Shown here piece by piece: positions 25,926 to 37,300 of a stretch of DNA of 64,000 nt. The notes beneath the pieces are model-generated. The model was given only the letters and a program-made list of their open reading frames with translations. It did no database searches and was not told the DNA's origin. Where the stretch lies: positions 1-64,000 of the forward strand of contig JAAALK010000549.1 in the NCBI GenBank assembly GCA_019279435.1, given 5' to 3'. Each line of letters starts with the position of its first letter. Within the stretch, counting starts at the first letter, position 1. Position numbers and translations under genes: made by a program. This DNA is from Zizania palustris (Eukaryota; Streptophyta; Magnoliopsida; Poales; Poaceae).

Positions 25926-26405
25926 TTTTAAAATAGTATTTTCTAAAAAAATCAAATTTGTATGGTGATTAAAAAAATTTCAAAAATAACAGCTAATCGA
26001 CACTTGGTCAACCGACTGACGCCACGTCAGCGCCAGTCGGCCGATGGTTAGTCGACTGACATCCGGCCCACGCCGTGCGCCCACCCCCACCGCGTCGCAC
26101 ACCCACCCCGCACCCATTCGAACGAGGGGGCGGGCTAGCGCGGGGTGTGAGGGCATGGGGCCAGACGACCGCGGGGCGTGCTGGCTCGGCGCGGGTGGAC
26201 GTGGGGTGCGCCGGCACGGCCTGGGTGTCAGTCGACCAACCATCGGCCGACTAGCGTTGAGATGACGCCAGTCAGCCGACCAAGTACCGACTAACTACCA
26301 CGTGGCACCAGTCGGCCGATGGTTGACCGACTAGATGCTATTTTAGAAAATTTTTAAATCATCATACAAATTTGATTTTTTTAAAAAACACTAATTTTTT
26401 TAAAA
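25926..26405. mobile_element. Foldback element with long inverted repeats, copy 1
   Basis: The left arm (from about 25926, aatagtattttctaaaaaaatc, then gtcggccgatgg-like words) is inverted at the right (to about 26405). Arms of about 100-130 bp flank a GC-rich centre of roughly 200 bp. It has no coding capacity. Long arms suggest a Mutator-like or foldback MITE; target duplication not resolved. Confidence 0.65.
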
Positions 26406-26808
26406 AAAAATCACAGCACAAAGCTTAGTAGTCAATATACACGTCACAATCCTGTTCGTAACCACATTGTGTTTCTCGCCCAGCAAATTTTCTTGACCTT
26501 GTGAAGAACATGCCTTCCAATGCTAGCTAGCCGCCTTAACAGAAAAAATCAGCATGGTCCAGACCTTCGAGCTAGTTGTACTCATCGATTTGATCGGCAA
26601 GGCTAGCTATCGATTTTAACAATAGAAGCATGTACTTGCTGGGGATAAATTCTAAGCATCCAGCGAAATATTTCTGATAGACTGCACATCAACTTGCACA
26701 CCAGCTTTGAAGTTCTTGACCATGTGATTCATGGAGTGCACTAGTGTGCCCAACCTAAACAACTAAACTTCCTAAAAGTTTCAGAAAGCTCCTGCTACAT
26801 TATCTATG

Positions 26809-27163
26809 ATTTTTTTAAAATAGTATTTTTTAAAAAAAATCAAATTTGTATTGTGGTTTAAAAAATCAAAAATAGCATCCAGTCGGCCAACTAGTGCCAC
26901 ATGGCAGTCAATCGACACTTGGTCAACCAACTGATGCCCAGCCCATGCCACCCACCCGCCCCCGGCAGGAGGGCATGGGGCGCGCGGCACGGCCTGAGTG
27001 CCAATCAGCCAACCATCGTCCAGACGTGACGGCAGTCGAGCAAAAGTGCCAACAGGCTACCACATGACACCAATCGGTCGATGATTGACCGACTAAATGC
27101 TATTTTATTTTTTAAAACCACCGTACAATTTGATTTTTTTTAAAAAATACTAATTTAAAAAAT
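26809..27163. mobile_element. Foldback element with long inverted repeats, copy 2
   Basis: Same arm sequence and the same cagtcggcc / gaccgacta words as copy 1, 400 bp away, but with a shorter and more diverged centre. Two related copies so close suggest local hopping or a split larger element. Confidence 0.65.
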
Positions 27164-27176
27164 TCTGCAATGTTTG

Positions 27177-27497
27177 TGTCATGGCTGTTGGGCCAGGCTA
27201 TTTGGCAAGACCCAGCAGCCAACAATATCCACGTGGATTAGGAGTCCTATTTTCTTACAAATAACTAAGTGATTATTTAGATATATTATAAATACAACCT
27301 TAGGTAAAAAAATTAAAGCATCCAAGATTAGATCAAAACAGGCCGAGTTAAAACCTACCTCGCTGACACGAGCCTAGAGTCCAATCCAACCATGTATTCG
27401 AGAAAATTTTGCTGCATATGAAGTTGGTGTTTGGGCCAGAGGTGACAACTGGCAAATGGGGTCAGGCTTAGTTAGGACACATACCGGCATACGAGCA
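27177..27497 (+). repeat. Possible solo or partial LTR
   Basis: Starts tgtcatggctgttggg, has a TATA-like tattataaatac near 27287, ends acgagca and is followed by tggtatca, which resembles a primer-binding site. No second LTR and no coding sequence follow. Tentative. Confidence 0.3.
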
Positions 27498-28343
27498 TGG
27501 TATCAAGTATCAGCAGATGCTTGGAATCGAATTAGAAGTCGAATTCAGGGTACTTCAGAAAAGACAGGTAAACTACCCGCTCACAACAGCAGCATGCCGA
27601 CCAACATCTACCGTGGACAGCGTCTCTCTAGGAGCGGATGATATATGGAGCAAAAACTGAGAGAGTTGACCTTGGCTCAAAGGAAAAGGCCGTTAACAAA
27701 CAGTATATGGAGTCGAAAGTCCGAAGGCATCACGGATACTAACGCACGTCATTGCCTACGCACGAGAACAAAAGTTCCTATGCCAGTACAACACCAACAT
27801 ATGTATTTCTGCATAACGGAATTCACCTGCCAATGTACAAAAGGGAAGATATATCTCAAAACTGTTGTTGTAAACTTGCAATGGAACATCTTTCATCTAA
27901 ACTTGTAATAAAAAATATCTAACCATGTCTGCCAAAATATAGTACTAGTTATAATGAGCACATCAAGGGTAGTCGATGCACCGATATAAGGAAGACAATG
28001 AAACAAGTCTTCACATGCAAATACCATTTAATAGCCTCTGGTGGTGGTGTGAATGGTGAATAGACAGAGATGGCAACAATCAAAATTAGGATCAAACATA
28101 CACTCACATGTAATGAAACTGTCTGATGCTCAATGGCAAGTGGAAGAAATGTTAGATTGGGAACATGAGAAGGAAAGTAGAATAACTTAAGTACTAGGGT
28201 TTTGATGAGTTTTAGCATCGTAGCAGTTTGGATGTGAACTTATGACAAATGCTACTGTGTTTTGGGTAGTATCATCTGCATGGCGCGGCAACTAAATATT
28301 ACTATTGTACTTACCCTACATAGGAGTTCCAAAATCATCATAG

Positions 28344-31300
28344 TCAGCAGCACTCCATTGTGCTTCCCAGTTCAACGCCATGTGACTTGATAATCTTAGC
28401 AGCCTCTAGAAGAATGTCTTGTGTTGTAGAAAGCCACTCATCCGTCGCCTGTAATATACAAAAGAATTACAATGAATCAAAGTGGATTAGCAATGGGTAA
28501 TTTCAATGTAAATATGTTCTCATAACATAACACTACTGTGATGTAAAACTTGTAAGTACACCAAAAATTTATTCTAAAAATGTTTATTGTAAGTTTATAA
28601 GTTATAACTGAGTCGAAACATTTGGGTCACCTGAATTTTAGTGTAGCATAGCTTTAGAACACCAACAGAAAACTGTTACTGGTATGGATAGATTAAGAAC
28701 ATTTTGTTGTGATATTCATAAGTACAGAACAAAAATTATGCTGAAGACACGTTGGCATCCAAAAATTCTAAAGGCAACTGATGTGCATATAGTTATGAAT
28801 GACTTATCAAAATACAAGACATCATAACAGTCAAATAAATAAAGCTACGCACCATTTTGGTGAGGTTGCACCCAATGGTGAGCTCTCCATATGAACTTTC
28901 CAATCTTGAGAGATAACAGTAAGGAGATGCTTTTGAGACAACCTTCGGATTGGACCTTAACATAACTTTTATCTCCTCTGATATAGCAGGAACCTTTTCA
29001 ATATTCTCAATTCTTATGGGAATCTTAGTCACACTAGATCGCCATTGAGCTCGTGATTTATTCACTATCACCTGCAAATTGTTTAAGTAATATATCATGA
29101 TATAAGGTAGGACAGTAAGACATTGAAACTCACTGAAGAAATTGCCACGTACATATTCTTGAACGCAGTACGATTGGCATCTTCCTTGTATATTTAACTA
29201 AAGAATCTAACCAAAGCATTTGAATGTTTTCCGCCCTCCAAACTTTAAATAGAAATGTGGTATTCATAGTTTCAAATTATTTAGATCCACCAGAATTTCT
29301 TTGTTGTGATCCATTCCAATTGAGACTAAAATACAAAAAATCAAATAAATCTAAGTTTCACATTTCCATGATAAAAAGAATAACAATAAGTATTAGAAGT
29401 AAAAAATCACTACATCACCTAATGGATTTGCAAATTGTGATTTATGAACCATAGTTAGCAGCGCAAACCATTAACAATGTGTCACGGGTAGGAAGTGGGC
29501 TAGGCCCAAGCCAGCCCGTGAACAGTACCATGGTACTGTAGCAGATTAATTGTTGAAATCAGATTAGTTAGTTACGAGTCCAGTCTAGATATGATTAAAG
29601 AGTCCAAGTCTATTAGAGTCCAATTTAGTTAAAGAGTATTTCAGTTTAGATTAAGTGGTTAGATTAAATGAGTCCTAGTAGATTAAGGTTGTTAGATTAG
29701 ATCAGCCCTGTGCCTATATAAATAGGGCTGATGCACTAGAGGAAATCGTCAAGTATTCAGTTTGGCTATTGCCTTCTTGTATCCCTGCCTCTTCGCCGCG
29801 TCGCCACAACAGCGACGCCGCGACGGAGAGGTCCAGACCCTCGACCAACTACCTTTTTTATATAATTTCAGAAGATTAGTTCCTACCAATTCCGTGGAAA
29901 TCCCTGCCGGTGACACAATGCTAGTAGATGTACATATGCTAGAGGTGTCCACTTTATCTTGTTTTGTTTTCACTTGTCCTATTTCAGTTGTTGTTTACTC
30001 AGTAGTGAAATCTGACACTGTCCCAGTGCGATTGCACAAGAATAGGCGCCTAAGTTTGCAAAGTATCAAGGTTTCTTAATTGATCAAATTTTCCACAAAA
30101 CTAAAGAACACTAGAGTGACTGCCTAGCGAAAATATAGTTTTTCTCAGTGTGCATTCAAATAATAAGGATAGGAGGACCAACAAAATGAACAAATGTTAT
30201 ATCACTTCTATGTATGTGATAAAAACCAGTAGTGGAAGTGGTAGGAGCAGGAGAGGAACTAAATAATTCCTTCCGCTTGGTTTATTCCATGACCCTTAAG
30301 GGGTATTTATAATCATAATACAATCTAATCTACTAATTATCAATCTAATATGCACATAACAATCTCTCCCTCCCTCAAAAATCAGTTCATCCTCGAGCTG
30401 AAAATCCGGATAAGCATAATTGTGCAATGGCGAGCGGTGTGACACCATCTTTGTGAAACTGGATCGTAGAAACCACGGCTGCCGCTGCTGAACATGCGGT
30501 GACAACGTGCTGCCCGCCTTGGTCCCACGCGATGAAGTAGAAGCATAGTTATTAAGGCGCTAAGGCGAGGCGAGGCGGTGGAGTACCGCCTTACCGCCTA
30601 AGCGGTAAGGCGTAAGGCGAGGCGACGCCTTACGCCCACAGAAAATACATGATTTAGAAAAAAATATTGATAGATAAGTAATAAATTTTAAATAGGAATA
30701 GCAATATAAAAATAGTAATATACTATCAAATTGCAATATTTCACTTTATATGTCTTATAAATTTAAATATACACAATTAAAATTATAATAATACATTTAA
30801 AATTATATTTAATGATATATTTAGAGTTCAATTTAATTATTAATTTATACAATTTTGATCCAGCAGCCCACTTAAGGCCCATTGGATTATTTTTCATCTC
30901 TAAACCCTAACTTCCCTCCCATACCCAGCTTTTTTCATCCTCTCCTACCAGCCGCCATTTCTTCCTCTCTTCCCCTCCCATCCCCAAAGCTTTTTTCATC
31001 CTCTCCTACCAGCCGCCATTCTTCCTCTCTTCCCCCCCCCCCCTCTCCCCTCTTCTGCTCTGCACATGGCCTCCCCGCGCGAAGCTCGCACCCGGCCTCT
31101 CCACGCCGCACAGGACCTCGCCGTGCGCCACCCACAGGAGCTCGCCGTGCGCCGCCCACGGGAGCTCTTTGTGCTCTCGTCCAGCTGCTCCCCGCCTCCG
31201 CGCCGCACAGGACCTCGCCGCGCCCGATGTACACCACGCCCGGCTCGCTGCGCACCACTCCGCGCCAGATCTGCGCCGCCCTCGGCCCTCTGTGCGCCCG

Positions 31301-34300
31301 GCGAGCACCTTGGGGGTAAGGCGTCGGGACGCCTTACCCCCGCCGACCGCCTTATCGCTACAGCGACGCCTAAGCGACGCTGTAGCGACGCCTTGATAAG
31401 TATGAGTAGAAGACCAGAGCATAACCATGCAGCTCTCGTCGATGACCGGCAGCCCTTCGCACCCTTCCCAAACTTCCTAGCTGATGACGTCTACGCACAG
31501 GGCTGCAAGACGAAGAATGTGTCTGGCACACCCCACGCGTGCGCCACGCATCGTGCCCATGATAGGAGCGGGTTGTGCAGTTGTGGGTTGTGCAGCAGCA
31601 CGCGCACTAGCCTCCCTGCCGCGGCCTGCACACCCCACGCATGAGCCACGTGCCGCGCCCACAACAGATGCACCAACATGCAGACGGGCCTCCCCGCCAC
31701 CGCCGGCCCACCTACCGACCGCCCCCACCGGTTCCTCCAGTAGGCGCTAGTCGGCCCTCCATGCCTCGCGCAGGGGATCGGGTCGGACGTCGTTGCTTCG
31801 ACCTCCACGCCGTCCAGTCGACCGGCTGCCTTTGTCGCACAACGACGCAACCAGGCGCACCGCCTCCACCAGGTCACGTGCATCGCTACTACCTTTCCTC
31901 TCGCCGAGAGCTCCATACGGGTTAGTCCGCAGTTGTCGCCCGCTATCCCCAGCTTCTCATCAGCCACCGCCGTTGGGCATACCGCAACTGTTAGACAGCC
32001 ACATTCTAGATAGGACTGGATACTTCTAGATAGTTGTCCAGCTGTTAGTTTTCTGGTTGTCTACAGCTGAACACATTTTCTGTTATGGCTAACACTCTGT
32101 TATAAGCCTAACCCCTCTCTATAAATGTAACCTCTGGTTCCCTTTGCATAATTGAATACAGAGAAATATTCCCCCCACACTTTCTTACATGGTATCAGGA
32201 GGTTAATCCTCTCTTCCGCTGCTTGTGCGCACCTCTTTCTAGTGTTGCCTCCTTTTTTGGTGCTGCCTCCTCCTGCTGCTGCCATATCATGGCGAGTAAC
32301 GCTCCTGCTGCTCCTGCGGACGACGTTCCTTCGCCTGATCTCATCAACACTGCCTTTGCTCGTCTTCGCCAAGCCGAACAAGATGCTGTTCTGGCTCAAC
32401 AGGAATGAGATGCAGCAGATGTTCGTCTCTAGGCTGCTCTCAGCCGTGCTGCTCAAGAGCGCGCGGCCGTTGCGCCCTCCCGGATGTTGCTGCCACCAAT
32501 TTTTCTGTCGGCACGACACCTCTCCTTGATGCTCTTCTACATCACGAGGCTACTGCGCTCCGGAACTTGCACGCTCAAGCTGTTGCAGTTCATAACATCC
32601 GCGCCCTCGTCCCCCTTGTGCTTGATGTCAACTCTGTCTTCTTCGCACGCTGCGTGAATCCTTCCTCCTCACTGTTGGCAAATTTTCTTTACAGGACCAT
32701 GTCCTCTCCGACACGGTTCTGCCCCAATCTCCTAACTGGGCTCGCATGGACTGTGTCGTGAAGACATGGCTCCTTGGTGTCATCTCTGATGACCTTGCCG
32801 ATGCCATTTCTAACCGCGGCGCCACTACTCGGCTACTTGGCTCGCCATTGAGTCATAGTTCCTTGGCAACCGCACCACCCGCGCTCTCTTCGCCGACCAA
32901 GAGTTCCGCTCCTCTCAGGGCGACCTCTCGGTCTCTGAGTATTGCCGGCGGTACAAGCGGATGGCAGAGGATCTCCGCGACTTGGGCGAGCCCATCTCTG
33001 ACCGCACGCTCGTCCTCAATATCATCCGCAGCCTCAACGAGCGGTTTACCGCTCTCGGGCTTCATCTCCGCCGCAGCTGCCCCCTCCCTTCCTTTCTTCA
33101 AGTTCGGGATGATCTGCAACTTGAGCTGACCATGGCCAAAACGCACCCGACTCCGGCCGTCGCTCTCGCCACAGCCTCTAGATCTGGTGGCTCAGCACCT
33201 TCTGTTCTGCAACCTCCGAGACCCCCCCAACCGGCTCCCACCGAATCTAGCAAGCGGGGGAAACGTGGGGGGAAACGAGGCGGTGGAGGAGGCGGCTGGC
33301 CACAGGGATTCGGCCAGAACCCTAACTCGGGTGGAGGCAGTCAGGGTCCCTTTTCTGCTGGATCTGGTGGACCGCGCTCCTGGCCTAGTTTTCACAATCC
33401 ATGGACCAGGTCCATCCAGATGTGGCCCAGTCCACGCAGCCAGCAGCCTCCCTCTGCTTTCCTTGCTGGGCCGAATACTCCTTGGGCCGGACAGTGGTGT
33501 CCTTCTACTGCTGGGCCAAATTCTACGCCTGGGCCGACATGGCCTGCTCCTGTTCCTGGGCTCTCTGGTTGGGACCAGAACACACTTGCAGCCCAATTTC
33601 AGACCATGTCACTCCAACAACCCTCTCAATCCGAGTGGTTTTTCGATACGGGTGCAACACACAACATGACATCTGACGCTGGTATTCTTTATTCCACATC
33701 CTCGACTCCTTTTCCTTCTCATATTGTTATCGGGAACGGTCATTTATTGCCCGTTACTTCTACTGGCGTTACTCATTTACCTTGGAGGTCGAGTTACCAA
33801 GGAGGGCGAAGGAGAGCGGGTGGCGCAGTTGGCAGCAACGCAGCCCCGTGCTCACGGCGACAGCCCAAACGGGCCCAGGCGCGCCGACAACACTTCGAGA
33901 GGATGCGCACGCGACGGTCATGCTCCTAGCGAACGCGACCCTCACAGGCGGCGTGGCTCTCCTTTCCCGGACCGGCGCCATGGTCATGGCGGCTTCCAGA
34001 CCATCGTCAAGGACGCTGGTGCTGGTGGTGGATGGCCCACCCTCACCAAGACCAACTACACCGAATGGTCCATGATTATGAGGGTGAAGCTCCAAGTGCG
34101 ACACATGTGGGAGGCGGTCACATACGATGACGTCGACTACGATGATGATCGACGGGCGCTGGAAGCCCTCGTTGCTGCAATTCTGCCGGAGATGCAGTCT
34201 TTGATTGCTAGCAAGCGGACTGCCAAGGAGTGGGAGAACCTGGCTTTCAAACCAAGTGAGGATGTTGATGATTTTGCTCTCCGTCTCAACTCTCTACTGC

Positions 34301-37300
34301 AGAAGTTGGTACAGCATGGCGAAGACCTCATCAATGAGGAAAGAGCTGTTGAGAAGCTCTTTCGTTGCATTCACGGGAGATACAAGCAGATCGCTCGCTC
34401 GATCGAGTCCTTGATGGACCTCTCCAGGATGTCGATCGAAGAAGCGATAGGTCGCCTTAAGGTCGTTGACATCGACGAGCCCCAGCTATCTTCAGAGTCG
34501 GCCACCACTGGTGGTAAGCTTCTCTTCACCGAGGAGCAGTGGCTCGCTCGCCAGCGAGAGCAGAAGAAGGGGGAGGCATCAAGTTCGTCGAATGGCCACA
34601 AGCGCCAGCCACGCAGGGGGCGCAAGGCCCCCCAGGCGCGTGGAGGCGCTACTAGCGGCGCCAACGGTGGACGCAAGGCCACCCGTGATGACACTTGTCA
34701 CAACTGTGGCAAGATCGGCCATTGGGCTAGGGATTGCCGGTAGGCGAAGCGCGGCGGTCAGGCACATGTTGAGCAAGCGTAAGAGGAGCTAGCTTTGTTC
34801 CTTATACATGGGAACATTGAGCTGCACTCCCCTCCCCTATCGACAGCTGCCGCTCTTCTCCACGTCGACGAACCGCGTGCACACGTCTTCCTCGGCAATG
34901 GGTCCAATGATGACAAGATTGACGGTTGGTTCCTCGACACCGGTGCCACCCATCACATGACCGGGCGGCAGGACCACTTCTCTAACCTGGATTCTAGCGT
35001 GCGAGGCTCCGTCAAGTTTGGGGACGCCTCCACCGTGGAGATAAGGGGCGTCGGCTCTGTCATCTTCACCGCTAAGACCGGCGAGCATCGGTTGCTCACC
35101 GGTGTCTACTACATCCCCGAGCTGAGGAACTCCATCATCAGCCTTGGCCAGCTGGATGAGAATGGCTCGCGCGTGGAGATCGAGCATGGGGTGCTGCGCA
35201 TTTGGGATCATCAGCATCAACTTGTCGCCAAGGTAAATAAAGGAAGCAATCGCCTCTATGTCCTTCACGTGCAGGTGGCGCAGCCCGTGTGTCTTGCAGC
35301 CCGCCGCGACGACGACGCTTGGCGGTGGCACGAGCGCTTTGGGCACCTCAACTTTGAGGCCTTGAAGCAGCTCGGCATCAAGGAGATGGTGCGGGGCATG
35401 CCAAGTGTTGAGCATATGGAGCAGTTCTGCAACACCTACGTGCTGACCAAGCAGTGGCGACTCCCATTCCCTCATCAGGCGAGCTTTCACGCCAAGGAGA
35501 AGCTCGAGCTCGTGCACGGCGACCTTTGCGGTCCCATGACACCGGCTACCCGTGGAGGCCGGCGCTACATCCTCCTCCTCGTCGACGATGTGTCCCGCTA
35601 CATGTGGGCGGTGCTTCTCGACACCAAGGCAGCAGCCGCAGATGCTATCAAGCGTCATCAAGCTGCCGCGGAGAAGGAGTGCGGCCGCAAGCTCCGGGTG
35701 TTGCGCACGAACAACGGCGGCGAGTTCATGGCGGCTGAGTTTGCGCCGTACTACGCCGACGAGGGGATTAAGCGCCACTACTCTGTGCCGTACACGCCAC
35801 AGCAGAACGGCGTCGTTGAGCGTCGCAACCAGACGTTGGTGGCCACTGCTCGCGCCCTCCTCAAGCAGAGGGGGATGCCGGTGATCTACTGGAGAGAGGC
35901 GGTGATGACTGTCGTCCATCTCCTCAACCGCTCGCCCACCAAGGCTCTTGACGGCGAGACGTCGTATGAAGCCTGGCACGGACGCAAGCCGACGGTCGGC
36001 CACCTCCGCGTTTTTGGTTGCCTGGCATTCATCAAGGAGCTCAGCCACGTCGGCAAGCTTGACGATCGGAGTACGCAAGGGGTCTTCATCGGCTATGTGG
36101 AGGGCTCCAAGGCCTACCGCATCCTCGACCCTATGACACAGCGCGTCCACATCTCGCGAGACGTTGTGTTCGACGAAGGGCGAGGCTGGACGTGGAGCAA
36201 GATGGCAGATGATGGCTCGACTTCGACGATCAACGATTTCGTCGTCGAGTATGTCTACTTCGAGGGAGCAGGGGGAGCTGGCAGCTCACCTTCACCGAGC
36301 TCGCTTGCCCTAGCACCTGGCACATCATCAGCTCTGGCAAGTACTCCACCACCTCCTGCACCGGCCACACCCCACTCTCCTACGCCGGCGCCCACATCTC
36401 TAGGATTTTGTCGTCGAGTACGTCTACTTCGAGGGAGCAGGGGAAGCTGGCAGCTCACCTTCACCGAGCTCGCTTGCCCCAGCACCTAGCACATCATCAG
36501 CTCCAGCAAGTACTCCACCACCTCCTGCACCGGCCACACCCCTCTCCTACACCGGCGCCCACATCTCTGGGATCGGCATCCACAGCTTCAGTCCATGATG
36601 AGCAGCGCACAGTGGAGTTCACTACTCCATTGTCAAACGACGGGGACCATGTCGATGCTTGCCACGACGGCGAGCCTCTACGATACTGCACCATGGATAA
36701 CATCCTTGATGAGCAGCCCATTCCTAGGATGGCGCAACATGACTTCAATGCAGAGCTACACTTGGCGCACGACGACGGTGAGCCACGTTCCTTCGCTGAG
36801 GCGGAAGGAGACGCGGCCTAGCACGCCGCGATGCAGCAGGAGATGGACGCCGTCGAGCGGAACCAGACATGGGAGCTGGCTAATCTTCTGGCCGGCCACT
36901 GTGCCATCACTCTTAAGTGGGTGTTCAAGCTGAAGAAAGATGAGGCCGGGGTGGTAGTCAAGCACAAGGCTCGGTTGGTGGCACGTGGTTTTGTTCAGTA
37001 GGAGGGAGTCAACTTCGACGACGCCTTCGCTCCTGTTGCATGGATGGAGTCCATTCGTGTCCTCCTCGCGCTGGCAGCCCAGGGGGGTTGGCGTGTTCAC
37101 CACATGGATGTCAAGTATGTCTTCCTCAATGGCGACTTGAAGGAGGAGGTCTACGTCCGACAGCCGCCGGGATTCGTCATCCCCGGCAAGGAGAACAAGG
37201 TTCTCCGCCTGCGCAAGGCTCTCTATGGCCTGCGACAGACACCACGAGCTTGGAACGACAAGCTGGACTCCACTCTCAGGCAGATGGGGTTCCAGCAAAG

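Noticed and set aside
26044..26265. Open frames on both strands in the GC-rich centre of foldback copy 1
   Set aside because: Both strands are open because of composition; the sequence lies in a transposon and shows no domain.
31066..31644. 192-codon plus-strand frame across the small hAT boundary
   Set aside because: Low-complexity A/P/R text crossing a transposon junction at 31404, with overlapping frames on the other strand.
34837..36150. 437-codon minus-strand frame
   Set aside because: Exact antisense shadow of C2 protease-integrase; no domain of its own.
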